Notes: generated by a model not told the origin, from the sequence alone. Numbered from the stretch's first letter, positions 7,929-18,400 are shown. The stretch is DNA of 64,000 nt from Oceanobacillus bengalensis (GCF_003628445.1 NZ_RBZO01000004.1:62001-126000), one strand, 5' to 3'. A program made the numbers and translations.

Positions 7929-8939
7929 TTATCCTGCTAATTGATAATAGATTGTTTTTGCCTTTTCAATAGAATTCGTACCGTGAATCAAGGTTCTTCC
8001 ATCATGAAAGAAAACGAGACGATAAGACTCATATTCAAGCGACAATAAAAAGTCATTTATATTGATAGGAGCAACATATTGAAGTCTATTTGCTAGTTCT
8101 TGCAAATTAACTTTTCGTCCTGTTCGAATCTGGACGGTATTCCTCCCGCACAACACTTCTGACTTTGTGCTAACTTCTCCGCTAAAGTGTGGGAAACTCG
8201 GGTTTTCTCCGCATGTTGGGCAATTCTCTTTCTTTGCACGCTCAACATTCATCGTATGATAATAATTATTCCATAAATCAAACGTAACAAGATTTGTCCG
8301 AAGTGAATCTTTATCTTCTACTAATAGTTTTAATGCCTCTGTTGTCTGATGAGCAACAACCATTTGGACTGCTGGAGAAATAATTCCTACTGAGTCACAG
8401 GTAGCTCCTGACATCGGTGCTCGATCGAGTAAACACCCGAGGCAAGGTGTTTCCTTTGGTAGTATCGTATAGCTCATCCCAGTGCTCCCTACACATGACC
8501 CAAAAATCCAAGGAATTTGGTATTTTTGTAACAGGTCATTCATCATTAAACGCGTATCAAAATTATCGGTAGCATCGATAACAATATCGATATCGTTTAA
8601 TAAAGGGACGAGTGAAATCGGTGTCGCATCTAAAACGTATGCATCAATATTAACTTCTCTGTTAATTTCCAGTAGCCTTTTCTTTGCAGCAATCGCTTTT
8701 GGTACCTGCTCATGGACATCTTTTTCTGTATACAATTGTTGTCTTTGTAAATTACTTAATTCCACGTAATCACGGTCAATGAGTGTTAGTTTTCCTACAC
8801 CTGCTCGTGCTAGATTTTCAGCATTAGCTGAACCAAGTGCTCCACAGCCAAGAATTAGCACGTGTTTGTTTAAAATTTTCAACTGACCGTCTTCACCAAT
8901 TGGCTTAAATAGCATTTGTCGAGAATATCTATCTACCAT
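7929..8939 (-). CDS. moeB: Molybdopterin-synthase adenylyltransferase MoeB (ThiF/HesA family)
   Basis: E1-like enzyme that adenylylates the MoaD C-terminus with ATP. The Rossmann motif ILGCGALGSANAENLARAGVG is at 29-49, the ATP site follows in DRDYVELSNLQRQ, and VIDATDNFDTR at 120-130 is typical. Zinc cysteines are visible as pairs C166/C169 and C240/C243; C181 occupies the usual catalytic-cysteine loop. About 85 extra C-terminal residues beyond the E. coli MoeB length are, as I recall, normal for Bacillus MoeB. It lies between moaA and moeA. Confidence 0.92.
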   Translation of the reverse strand: MVDRYSRQMLFKPIGEDGQLKILNKHVLILGCGALGSANAENLARAGVGKLTLIDRDYVELSNLQRQQLYTEKDVHEQVPKAIAAKKRLLEINREVNIDAYVLDATPISLVPLLNDIDIVIDATDNFDTRLMMNDLLQKYQIPWIFGSCVGSTGMSYTILPKETPCLGCLLDRAPMSGATCDSVGIISPAVQMVVAHQTTEALKLLVEDKDSLRTNLVTFDLWNNYYHTMNVERAKKENCPTCGENPSFPHFSGEVSTKSEVLCGRNTVQIRTGRKVNLQELANRLQYVAPININDFLLSLEYESYRLVFFHDGRTLIHGTNSIEKAKTIYYQLAG

Positions 8940-8971
8940 ACTACTATTCCTTTCCCTACTTAAACTGTTTA

Positions 8972-9991
8972 CTAACCACCGATATAAGACATTTCAATCT
9001 TCTTCTTATTTCTAGCTGTTTCTTCGGTTCGCTCATCAGAATAACGATCTCCGCGATTATTCCATACATCCGTTATTGCTGCTTTTATTTCTTCATTGCT
9101 CTTCCCTGAACGTAAAAGTTCTCTAAAATCAAATCCATTAGTGGCAAATAAACAAGTATACATTTTTCCGTCAGCTGCAATACGCGCTCTTGTACAAGTA
9201 GAACAAAAGGATTCAGAAACAGATGTAATGAAACCGACTTCCGCATCGGTTCCTTTGTAGCGGTAGCGCTTTGCAACTTCCCCGATATATGCTGCATCAA
9301 GAGGTTCTAATTCAAACTGCTGCTTCAACTGATTAAAGATTTCCTTTTTGGTAATTACTTTTTCGAAGTTCCAACCATTTGACTGTCCAACATCCATAAA
9401 CTCGATATAACGTAAAGAAATTCCTTGTTCCTTAAAATATCTTGCCATCGGAACAATTTCCCCATCATTCATCCCTTTTTTAACTACCATATTGACCTTC
9501 ACTTCAAGACCAACTTCTTTTGCCTTCTGTATCCCTTTAAGAATCCGTTCGGGGCCAACATTGCTATCATTAATCGATTTAAATAAGGTATCGTCCAGAG
9601 CGTCTAAACTAACATTTACCCTCTTAAGACCAGCATCTTTTAATTTCTGAGCCATATTTCCAAGCAAGGAACCATTTGTCGTAAGTCCAATATCCTCTAA
9701 CCCATCAATTGCTGTTAATTTTTCAATTAATACGGGTAAATCTCTTCTTAACAAAGGCTCTCCACCTGTTAATCTTATTTTCTTTACCCCTAAATCTATA
9801 AAAATACGAGCTAGTCGTTCAATCTCTTCAAAGCTTAATAATTGTTCCCTAGGCATAAATGCAAAATCCCTGCCAAATATTTCTTTCGGCATACAATACG
9901 TACATCTAAAATTACAGCGATCAATGACAGAAATACGGAGATCATGCATCGGCCGACCAAATTTATCTGTTATGAATGACAATCGGATCAT
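8972..9991 (-). CDS. moaA: GTP 3',8-cyclase MoaA (radical SAM)
   Basis: First enzyme of molybdenum cofactor synthesis; it rearranges GTP with a radical SAM mechanism. The N-terminal cluster motif C-x3-C-x2-C is visible in CNFRCTYC and the SAM-binding GGEP in [12 protein letters not shown]. The C-terminal second cluster is marked by SFCSTC and a later cysteine in YTCLF. The open frame extends to 10132, but homologues begin just before the [11 protein letters not shown] segment, so I use ATG 9991. Its AAAGGAG site is close (2-3 bases), and a TTG at 9982 is an alternative. The C-terminus ends IGG, the diglycine typical of MoaA. The 145-base leader upstream is unusually structured. Confidence 0.93.
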   Translation of the reverse strand: MIRLSFITDKFGRPMHDLRISVIDRCNFRCTYCMPKEIFGRDFAFMPREQLLSFEEIERLARIFIDLGVKKIRLTGGEPLLRRDLPVLIEKLTAIDGLEDIGLTTNGSLLGNMAQKLKDAGLKRVNVSLDALDDTLFKSINDSNVGPERILKGIQKAKEVGLEVKVNMVVKKGMNDGEIVPMARYFKEQGISLRYIEFMDVGQSNGWNFEKVITKKEIFNQLKQQFELEPLDAAYIGEVAKRYRYKGTDAEVGFITSVSESFCSTCTRARIAADGKMYTCLFATNGFDFRELLRSGKSNEEIKAAITDVWNNRGDRYSDERTEETARNKKKIEMSYIGG

Positions 9992-10020
9992 CTCTCCTTT
10001 ATTCGTCTTATTTTCGGCAG

Positions 10021-10079
10021 GTAAGAAAGTGTGAAACTCTCTTACTTGCATAAGTGCAACTAAGGCTTGGTTAAGCCTT
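10021..10079 (-). promoter_or_regulatory. Triple-hairpin leader upstream of moaA
   Basis: Read on the minus strand, three hairpins follow one another almost without gaps: AAGGCTT/AAGCCTT (10062-10079, 4-base loop), TTGCA/TGCAA (10046-10059) and GTAAGAGAG/CTTTCTTAC (10021-10045, one mismatch). They end about 20 bases before the moaA ribosome site. Tandem TATAAT-like hexamers lie just upstream near 10095-10115. This could be an RNA control element for moaA or an mRNA processing site within the nar transcript. I cannot match it to the molybdenum cofactor riboswitch consensus. Confidence 0.45.
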
Positions 10080-10136
10080 CGTTTTCTAACATTATATCTA
10101 CTATTATAATGCAAGTCTGTTACAAATATCACTCAG

Positions 10137-11651
10137 TTAATTATTTTGTTTTGCTGTTTGTCGTTTCACAAACTTATTTTCGTAAATTTTTCTTTTCTTA
10201 GGATTGTGATTCCGTATGAAAAAGTCAATAATACCAGCTAAAGCCTCATCTAGGAGATCTTGATTACGAGTCTTCTCTAATAGCTTAAATCCTTTTTCAT
10301 AATAGTTCTCTGCTTTCTTTGTATCTTTCTTTAATATATTTTCATAGCAATATGCCAAACGAATACATGTGAGACCCTTTTCTTCAATACAATTTGATAG
10401 TTTCTCATAGATTCCTAGTGCTTGTTCATAGTAAGCAAATGCTTCTTCAACATGATCTTGTTGCAAATAATTAAATGCTATCGCTTGCAGCGTGTTACCA
10501 TATGCGATGGATTTCGTCCGTCCATCCTTCTCAAGCATCTCCAAAAACTGGCTAAAGACAGTAAATGCTTTATCATATTCCTTCTTATCTGAATAAATCT
10601 TTCCAAGTGCATATAGGAATTGAAGTCTAATTTTCGGATAATTAGCAGAAAGTGCTAATCCTTTCTCTAAATACTCCTTCGCCTGTCTTAATTTAAATAG
10701 CTTAATAGAAATTGTACCAATTTTCGAATAGACATAAACAATCATAAAGTGCTCTTCATGATAAAAGGACGTTAGCTGGTCTAGTGCTTGCTTATAATAA
10801 TTGATCGCTCTAGGGAAATTCCCCATATTTTCATCAATTTCAGCCAACATTAATATGGCATTGGCAATATCTAAATGATTTCCTTCATAAATTTCAGCCA
10901 TTAACTTAATTGCTCTTGTAAGGGTTTTTCGGGCTTCCTTTAAATCGATATAAAAATAGATTTCCCCTAGTTTTAATAACGTTTTAGATTCCGATACTTT
11001 ATCGTTTTCATAATTATGGATGTGTCTCATATGCTCATACAGTTCTATTGCATGATCATAACTTTCTACTTGAATATGGGCATCGGAGAGGATTTGAATG
11101 GTTGTTTGGATAACAGGATGTGTCTCAGGTACTGCTCTTTTAAAATAATCTAGTGCTTGATCGAGTTGTTTTATACCACTTTCCACGTTTTCTTCTTTAA
11201 GCGAAACCTTACCAAGGCTACGAAAGATTAGTCCATATGAATATGGATCCTGATGCTCTTTTGAATCCAAGAATGCTAATAACTTGGCTAGTTCCATTCT
11301 AGCAGCAGATAGCTGTCCATATTCCATCTCCAATGCAGCATAATCTAAATAGGTATCAATAATCGTTTCCATCTGTTCTATTTGTACATTTTTAGATAAA
11401 CGGATTGCTTGCCGACTATAATTACCAGCTTTATCATAGTTTTTCGCCTTTTTATAATACTTCGCTAATGTACTTAGTATGAAAAATTGTACCTCAGATG
11501 ACAAGGCTTCTTTATTTTCTAATTGTTTTTCTATCGCATTTACTCTATCTTTTGACTTATTATATGTTTCTTGTTTCAACGCAGTTCTTATTTCTTTACA
11601 AATGCTAAGGAGCATTGGAGATTGTTGTCCATGTTCTAAGTTATTTATCAT
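10137..11651 (-). CDS. Tetratricopeptide-repeat protein of unknown function
   Basis: A cytoplasmic protein of about 504 residues made largely of TPR helices. Repeats with the alanine/tyrosine pattern recur through the length, for example AKYYKKAKNYDKAGNYSRQA, YGLIFRSLGKVSLKEENVES and ALGKIYSDKKEYDKAFTVF. There is no signal peptide and no helix-turn-helix, so it is not a Rap-type or transcriptional TPR regulator by sequence. The start is placed at ATG 11651, 9 bases after AAGG; a GTG at 11660 is also possible. Its place inside the nar/moco transcript, between a membrane protein and moaA, suggests a role in assembly or regulation of nitrate respiration. That is inference only. Confidence 0.85.
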   Translation of the reverse strand: MINNLEHGQQSPMLLSICKEIRTALKQETYNKSKDRVNAIEKQLENKEALSSEVQFFILSTLAKYYKKAKNYDKAGNYSRQAIRLSKNVQIEQMETIIDTYLDYAALEMEYGQLSAARMELAKLLAFLDSKEHQDPYSYGLIFRSLGKVSLKEENVESGIKQLDQALDYFKRAVPETHPVIQTTIQILSDAHIQVESYDHAIELYEHMRHIHNYENDKVSESKTLLKLGEIYFYIDLKEARKTLTRAIKLMAEIYEGNHLDIANAILMLAEIDENMGNFPRAINYYKQALDQLTSFYHEEHFMIVYVYSKIGTISIKLFKLRQAKEYLEKGLALSANYPKIRLQFLYALGKIYSDKKEYDKAFTVFSQFLEMLEKDGRTKSIAYGNTLQAIAFNYLQQDHVEEAFAYYEQALGIYEKLSNCIEEKGLTCIRLAYCYENILKKDTKKAENYYEKGFKLLEKTRNQDLLDEALAGIIDFFIRNHNPKKRKIYENKFVKRQTAKQNN

Positions 11652-11681
11652 CAGATTCACAACCTTGTTATATTATTGTAT

Positions 11682-12161
11682 TCATAATAGGAGATGCAAT
11701 GCTATTAATAAAAATAAGGAGATGCCTAATCGCAAATGAATTTTACGTAATTTCCCAGTAGGTCTCACAAGTCGCAACCAGCCAGTAGCTACCATTAAAA
11801 TTAAGTTAATGAAAGCAAGAAGTCCAGCGATCATTTTCGGATTTTGAAAAGAAAATCCGTACCACTGAAATATGAGTGAAACATGAACTAAAATAAATAG
11901 TAGCGCACACGTTCCAGTCCAACGATGAAATGGCATGACTTTTTTAGAAAGATTTGCTAGCTTCATTTTCATATTTCTACTAGGTGCATTTCGAATGGTT
12001 GAGAACACAGCATTTCTTGTCCAATTAAATAAGAAAAATAAAAATCCAATTAATCCAAACAGTACGGGCATTGATAAACATGGAAAAGAATAATGTGTGA
12101 CAACCTGCCATAGTGCAAGAATGAAAAGGAAAAAATTAAAGTAAAACCATTTGCTCATCAT
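11682..12161 (-). CDS. Four-helix membrane protein, possible b-type cytochrome
   Basis: A 159-residue integral membrane protein with about four to five hydrophobic helices, encoded between narI and the TPR gene. Histidines lie in or at the ends of helices (PFHRWTG, FILVHVSLIF, RKIHLRLGI and the terminal ALHLLL). This resembles the heme-binding pattern of cytochrome b561 and ferric-reductase-like domains. I do not recognise an exact family. The AAAGGAGC site supports the ATG pair at 12161. Co-transcription with narJI suggests an electron-transfer or membrane role in nitrate respiration. Confidence 0.8.
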   Translation of the reverse strand: MMSKWFYFNFFLFILALWQVVTHYSFPCLSMPVLFGLIGFLFFLFNWTRNAVFSTIRNAPSRNMKMKLANLSKKVMPFHRWTGTCALLFILVHVSLIFQWYGFSFQNPKMIAGLLAFINLILMVATGWLRLVRPTGKLRKIHLRLGISLFLLIALHLLL

Positions 12162-12204
12162 AATGCTCCTTTTAAGCTTGTGAAAGATTTAAAGAGAGCG
12201 GATA

Positions 12205-12903
12205 TTAATAGCTGCTCTCTTTTACTGACTTACTTGGTATTCTTCGTTTATATATGACATAGCTTCGCTTTAAATAGCGAACTGGGAAGCTAAATGCATG
12301 TACCAATCTAGTAAATGGCCAAACAACGTATAAAGCAAACGTACTATAGATATGGATTTTAAACCAAATTGGAACGGAAGCCATTAATTCTGGTTGAACA
12401 TTAAAAATAAATAATCCCCTGAGCCATGGTGCAATCGTTGTTCGGTAATCAAACCCATTAGAATCAACATTAAACGATGTTGCAATAAGTCCCGTTGCAA
12501 TAGCCAAAATGATAAAGAAAAGTGAAACCCAATCACTTGTTGATGATGTAGCTTTTATACGTTTTACACTTAATCTTCTGTAGCATAATAGTACGATACC
12601 AAGAAATGCGGCAATCCCAGCTGGCATACCAAAACTAATCGCAATGATATGGTACATATGCTCAGTCACACCTAATGCATTATATAACTGAACAGGAATA
12701 ATCAATCCAAGCACATGCCCACCAAACACAAATAGTATTCCCCAATGAAATAATAGTGAACCGATTCTAAGACGCTTTTTCTCTAAAAACTCACTGGATT
12801 TTGTTGTCCAGCCAAATTGATCTTTTTGATACCGATAAATAAGTCCACCAATAAAAATTGTTACTACGATATAGGGAAATATCCCCCATAGTAAAAGATC
12901 CAT
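12205..12903 (-). CDS. narI: Respiratory nitrate reductase gamma subunit NarI (copy 1)
   Basis: Di-heme cytochrome b membrane anchor that oxidises menaquinol and passes electrons to NarH. The 232 residues carry five helices. Candidate heme ligands are the histidines in LLFHWGILFVFGGHVLG, and in FKIHIYSTFALY and RLVHAFSFP near the C-terminus. It starts 29 bases after narJ with a GGGAGG site. It differs clearly from NarI of the second operon, so the two operons are not a recent duplication. Confidence 0.95.
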   Translation of the reverse strand: MDLLLWGIFPYIVVTIFIGGLIYRYQKDQFGWTTKSSEFLEKKRLRIGSLLFHWGILFVFGGHVLGLIIPVQLYNALGVTEHMYHIIAISFGMPAGIAAFLGIVLLCYRRLSVKRIKATSSTSDWVSLFFIILAIATGLIATSFNVDSNGFDYRTTIAPWLRGLFIFNVQPELMASVPIWFKIHIYSTFALYVVWPFTRLVHAFSFPVRYLKRSYVIYKRRIPSKSVKESSY

Positions 12904-12932
12904 ATTGTTTACCTCCCAGGTCTTTTATACAA

Positions 12933-13463
12933 CTACCTTTCTTGTGAAAAAGTTAAACCATTACCCTCCATATGAATAAAAAGAGCATCAAATAAAAAGC
13001 GATAATAGCTATTGTTTTCACTTAATTTTTCCTGTATTACTTTTATAGCTTTATCATGCATTTCTAACAATTCGTTACTTGCTTTTACTGGAACACTTGA
13101 ACAAAATTCTAGAATAACTGGTAGGTAATCTGGTAATTCTTTATCCGTTACTTCAAAACCATGGGCCTCATAATACTTTTTCAATTTGAGTAATTCTAGA
13201 CCACGTTCACGTTGCTCCCCTAGTTTTAAATAGGTAACATAAAGATTGGTTAGTCTTCCAAAATCAAAATGATCAACATAATGACTAATCCATTCATCTA
13301 AAGAAATGTTTCTTGTTTCGGTAATAAACTTTTGTAAGTTTTCTCTAACCCTAGTATTTTCAATGGTGTCAAGTTCCCGTTCGATTTCAGGAAGCACTTC
13401 TACCATTTGTTCATTAGGGTATCTTAGTAGATAGGAAATCAATTGATAAGTGCTTTGATTCAT
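12933..13463 (-). CDS. narJ: Nitrate reductase assembly chaperone NarJ (copy 1)
   Basis: TorD/NarJ-family chaperone that assists molybdenum cofactor insertion and membrane attachment of NarGH and is not part of the final enzyme. The 176 residues start with YQLISYLLRYPNEQM, the typical NarJ N-terminus, and contain the family motif YVDHFDFGRLTNLYVTYLKLGEQRERG. AAAGGAGG precedes the ATG. It is cut off from narH by repeat R2, so its expression depends on transcription through the insertion or on a new promoter within it. Confidence 0.94.
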   Translation of the reverse strand: MNQSTYQLISYLLRYPNEQMVEVLPEIERELDTIENTRVRENLQKFITETRNISLDEWISHYVDHFDFGRLTNLYVTYLKLGEQRERGLELLKLKKYYEAHGFEVTDKELPDYLPVILEFCSSVPVKASNELLEMHDKAIKVIQEKLSENNSYYRFLFDALFIHMEGNGLTFSQER

Positions 13464-13499
13464 ATACTTTACCTCCTTTAACTTTATTAGATCTGGAAT

Positions 13500-13923
13500 T
13501 TGTATAGATTGTTGATTTCTTTAATTTAGTATCGTGCGAAAAACATCGTTCCGGAAACACACTTCGCGCACCTTAGGGCGGCTGGTGAGCCTCCTCCGTG
13601 CTATCGCACTCCGTAGTCTCACCTAGGCCTGTCCTCCCGTAGGAGTCTTCATGTGTTTCCTCCACTAAGATTCAGCATTACTTTACTTTTATAAATCTAA
13701 AATTATGCAGTTTTTCAGAGAAAACAACCATCTTAAACGTGATTTCATAGTCCTACAATCTCAATTCAATTAGAACATCTATCATAAGCGGAGGCAGAAT
13801 GCGTAGACTCCTGCGGGAATAGCACGTGTCCGAAGACCCCGCAGCGAATGGCAACACATAATATTAATAAGTGTGAGCGAGAGCCACGCTAATCTGAATT
13901 AATAAGTCCAAAGTTTATATCTA
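13500..13923. repeat. Composite structured repeat, copy R2 (inside the nar operon)
   Basis: This occupies the 485 bases between narH and narJ. Terminal inverted repeats are near 13502-13530 and 13890-13921. Module A (13548-13668) is closed by GGAAACACAC at 13553-13562 and a near-complement ending at 13660. Module B begins at 13789 but has lost its 3' half. Compared with copy R4, the missing part lies between two CCGCAG words, consistent with a microhomology deletion. No gene is visible here. Confidence 0.85.
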
Positions 13924-13948
13924 ATATGACCAAATATTATTAAAAACC

Positions 13949-15421
13949 TTAAGACAATACTCCACAGCTTCCTGGGCCGCCTGCGAAGTCAAGTCCACAT
14001 GCCCCTTGTTCTTCGTATAGGTCTGCTACTTCTTCTTTATGACTATGTGGAATAACGAAACGATCTTCATACTTAGCGATGGCAAGTAGTCGATACATTT
14101 TCTTCACATCAGCCTCTGTTAAGCCTAAATCAGTGATAACATCTGTATCAAAAGACTTTCCAGTTGTTTCTGCACGCATATAACTACGCATTACTGCCAT
14201 TTTTTTAAGTACTGTCCGAATATGACTGGTATCTCCAGCTGTTAATAGATTTGCAAGGTATTCAATTGGAATTCGCATATTATCAATTGCTGGGAAAATA
14301 TCATCCACATCCGCATTACTTCCCTTACCTTCAATTGTGTTCATGATTGGGCTTAGTGGTGGTACATACCAAACCATCGGCATCGTGCGATATTCAGGAT
14401 GAAGTGGTAAAGCAATTTTCCAATCAATGACCATCTTGTAAAGTGGTGAAGCTTGAGCTGCTTCAATCCAATCCATTGGAATACCGTCTTTTTTTGCTTG
14501 TTTGATAATTTCTGGATCATTTGGATCTAAGAAAATACCAAGCTGTGCCTCGTAAAGATCCTTCTCATCCTCCACAGACGCTGCATCTAACACACGATCT
14601 GCATCATATAACATGATTCCAATATAACGAATTCTTCCAACACAAGTTTCTGAACAAATCGTTGGTTGACCATTTTCAATTCTTGGATAACACATCGTAC
14701 ATTTTTCAGCCTTATTTGTTTGCCAGTTGAAATACACCTTTTTATATGGACAAGATGTTACACATTGTCTCCAAGCACGGCATGCATTTTGGTCAACAAG
14801 AACAATTCCATCTTCTTCTCGTTTATACATTGCACCTGATGGGCATGACGATACACATGGCGCATTTATGCAATGCTCACAAATACGTGGAAGATACATC
14901 ATGAAAACATCTTCAAAATCGGTCTTTATCGATTCTTCCATTTGCACAACATTCGGGTCACGAAGCCCTGTAATATGCCCTCCTGCTAAATCATCTTCCC
15001 AGTTTGGTCCCCATTCAATATCCATGAATTCACCAGTAACTGCTGATTTCGCACGGGCAACTGGTTGATGGTTTCTTTCAGGACTATTTGTCAATGTTTC
15101 ATAGTCATAATTCCATGGTTCAAAATAGTCATCCATTTCGGGTTGGACTGGATTATAAAATAAGTTTAATAGTCTGTTCGTCTTCGATCCTGATTTCAGT
15201 CTTAATTCACCATTATGCAGTTCCCAGCCACCTTTGTATTTTTCTTGGTCTTCCCATTGTTTTGGATAACCAATTCCTGGCTTTGTTTCTACATTATTAA
15301 AATACATATATTCTGCACCTGGACGATTTGTCCAGGTGTTCTTACAGGTTACACTACAAGTATGACAACCAATACATTTATCAAGGTTCATGACCATACC
15401 TACTTGTGCTTTAATCTTCAA
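13949..15421 (-). CDS. narH: Respiratory nitrate reductase beta subunit NarH (copy 1)
   Basis: Iron-sulfur electron-transfer subunit with four clusters, carrying electrons from NarI to NarG on the cytoplasmic side. The first cysteine group is C16, C19, C22, C26. Further ferredoxin-type groups are in CEHCINAPCVSSCP, ACRAWRQCVTSCP and KCTMCYP with CSETC. The Trp in CRAWRQC replaces a cysteine, as expected for the [3Fe-4S] cluster of NarH. At 490 residues it has the normal length. It overlaps the narG stop by 11 bases, implying coupled translation. It ends in front of repeat R2. Confidence 0.96.
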   Translation of the reverse strand: MKIKAQVGMVMNLDKCIGCHTCSVTCKNTWTNRPGAEYMYFNNVETKPGIGYPKQWEDQEKYKGGWELHNGELRLKSGSKTNRLLNLFYNPVQPEMDDYFEPWNYDYETLTNSPERNHQPVARAKSAVTGEFMDIEWGPNWEDDLAGGHITGLRDPNVVQMEESIKTDFEDVFMMYLPRICEHCINAPCVSSCPSGAMYKREEDGIVLVDQNACRAWRQCVTSCPYKKVYFNWQTNKAEKCTMCYPRIENGQPTICSETCVGRIRYIGIMLYDADRVLDAASVEDEKDLYEAQLGIFLDPNDPEIIKQAKKDGIPMDWIEAAQASPLYKMVIDWKIALPLHPEYRTMPMVWYVPPLSPIMNTIEGKGSNADVDDIFPAIDNMRIPIEYLANLLTAGDTSHIRTVLKKMAVMRSYMRAETTGKSFDTDVITDLGLTEADVKKMYRLLAIAKYEDRFVIPHSHKEEVADLYEEQGACGLDFAGGPGSCGVLS

Positions 15422-18400
15422 GCCAATCTACCTCCTTCATTTTCCGGATAACTACGTTTAAGTCACGTTGGTTTCCTGTTGGACCATAATAATTAAATCC
15501 ATAACTTAGTTGTGCATAGCCACCAATCATATGTGTTGGTTTCACATGGATCCTAGTTGGACTGTTATGCGTACCGCCACGGTTTTTCGTTAGTTTTGTA
15601 CCTGGTGTGTGAATGTGACGATCTTGTGCGTGATGCATGAATGCCATTGTTCTAGGAATACGATGGGATACAACTGCTCGTGCGACAACAACACCATTAC
15701 GATTAAAACATTCAATCCATTCGTTATCTTCTACATCAATTTCAGCAGCATCATCTTTGTTTAACCAAATTGTTGGTCCACCACGGAATAGTGTCAACAT
15801 TGGTTGCGCATCAAAATACATACTGTGAATGGACCATTTATTATGTGGTGTTAAATAATTTAGTGTTATTTCCTTTCCTTCTTTATCAGGACGTTTTGAC
15901 CTAAATGGTCTATCATTTAAAATTGGTTTAAATACTGCAAATGATTCCCCGAATTCCTTCATCATTTCATGGTCAAGGAAGTAGGATTGACGACCTGTAA
16001 TTGTTCGGAATGGAACCATTCGCTCAATATTTGTCGTAAATGGTGAATACCTTCTTCCATCTTTTTCACAACCACTAAATGCTGGTGAACTGATGACCGT
16101 TTTCGGTTGGGCGGTTATATTTTCGAATGTAAATAACTCTTCTTCCCGCTCCGTAGCCAAATCTTTTAATTCCATATTTGTTTGTTTCTCTAATGCTTCC
16201 CATGCCCGAACAGCAACTTTTCCATTCGTTGTAGATGAAAGCATTAATACCGCATCACAAGCATCCTTTGCATTTGAAATATCTGGACACCCATCCGCGA
16301 TACTTCCGTTATCTATCACACCGAATGTACGTTTTGCTTGTTCGTATTCTTTCTCCATATTCCAATTGATACCGTGAATGCCATACGGACCTTTCGCAAT
16401 GTTTGGCCCAAGTGCAGTCATTTTGTTATAAATCTGCTTAAAGTCTCTTTCAACAACATGAATGTGTGGCATTGTTTTCCCTGGAATGGGTTCACATTCC
16501 CCTTTTGACCAGTCCTTTATTTCACCAAAGGCTTGTGCCATTTCTCCTGTTGTATCATGGTTTAATGGTGTCGCAACTATTTCCTTTTGCTTATCCAAGT
16601 CAATTTCTTCCGCAAGATCGGATACACCCTTTGCTAATGCTTTAAAAATGTCCCAATCTGACTTCGCTTCCCATGGTGATGAGATAGCTGAGTTAAACGG
16701 ATGGACAAATGGATGCATGTCAGTACTTGATAAGTCTTGTTTTTCATACCATGTAGAAGCAGGTAAAATAATATCTGAGTAAAGCCCTGTACCAGCCATT
16801 CGGAAATCAAGATCTACAAGGAGATCGACTTTCCCTTCAGGTGCTTTGTCATGCCATTTTATTTCTTCTGGACGGATACTATCTTCATCAGAGTTTAGGA
16901 GTCCATGGGAGGCACCTAATAAATGTCTTAAGAAATACTCATGACCTTTACCAGAACTAGAAATTAGATTTGCACGCCAAACAAACAGCGTTCTTGGGAA
17001 GTTTACTGGATCATCTGGATCTTCAATCGCAAATTGTAATTTCTTCTCTTTTAATTGTTTCGCAACATATTTCCCAATTTCTTCGGTCGTTTCACTTCCA
17101 GCCGCTACAGCCTCATTGTACAAATCAATCCCGTTTTTGTTGAATGTTGGGTATGATGGTAGCCATCCAAGTCTTGCTGCTAAAACATTATAATCACCTG
17201 GGTGATCATATCTTGCTTTGTCTACGGTAGCAGCGGTAAGATCTGATATTGGCGTTTCCTCGTAGCGCCATTGGTCGGTTGCAAAATAGAAGAAGGAAGT
17301 CCCATTTTGTAATTTTGCAGGGCCACCCCAGTCTTTTGCAGATTGAATAGCTGTCCATCCTTCAACAGGGCGGAGTTTTTCTTGGCCAACATAGTGCGCC
17401 CAGCCACCACCATTGACTCCTTGTGCACCAACCATTAAAACAAGATTTACAATTGCACGATAAATGGTATCTGAGTGGTACCAATGGTTAATTCCTGCTC
17501 CCATAATGATCATGGACCGACCTTTTGTATCAATCGCATTCTGGGCAAATTCTCGAGCAATCTTAATAACAAGGTTACGATCTACTCCTGTTATTTCTTC
17601 TTGCCAAGCTGGTGAAAATGGTGCAATGTCATCATAAGAACTTGCAGCTTCCCCACCTAATCCACGATCAATACCATAGTTTGCAAGCATTAGATCATAA
17701 ACTGTTGCAATGTATTCTGTTTTACCATTTAATTCAACTTTTCTTACTGGTACCGCACGCTCTAATACTCTTTTCTCGTGCGCATCGAAATATGGCATAT
17801 GAACAAGAACAACTTCATCTTCCATCCCAAGAAAACTTAATGTAGGTTCAATTTTCTCACCTGTGTTCTCATCAATTAAACGTAAATTCCATTTTCCTTC
17901 TTTATCCCAGCGTGAACCCATTGTACCCTGAGGAATAGCAAAATCATTCGTTGCTTTGTTAAACATTGCAGGTTTCCACTCGTTATTGTCAGATTCTATC
18001 CCCAAATCTTTTGCATGAAGGAAACGATCTGCTGTAAACCTGCCATTTTCATTCTTCAGCCGGACAGAGAATGGGAAATCCGTGTATGCTAGCGCATAGT
18101 CTTCGAAAAACGGTGTCTTATTCTTATCATAAAATTCATTTAAGATGACATGTCCCATTGCCATTGCAACCGCACCATCTGTACCTTGTCTAACCGATAA
18201 CCAATCATCTGCAAATTTCGTTGATTCAGCATAGTCTGGACTGACAGAAACAACTTTTGTTCCTTTATATCTTGCTTCAACTAAAAAGTGAGCATCAGGC
18301 GTACGCGTCATCGGTACATTTGAACCCCAAGTCATAATATAACTCGAATTAAACCAGTCAGAGCTTTCTGGTACGTCTGTTTGATCTCCCCAAATTTGTG

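Noticed and set aside
10021-10132. A molybdenum cofactor riboswitch at moaA.
   Set aside because: The three simple hairpins do not let me trace the known Moco motif; kept only as an unexplained structured leader.
8972-10132. MoaA with a 47-residue N-terminal extension.
   Set aside because: Homologues start near [11 protein letters not shown], the extension is low-quality coding sequence and consists of hairpins at the DNA level, and a ribosome site lies just before 9991.
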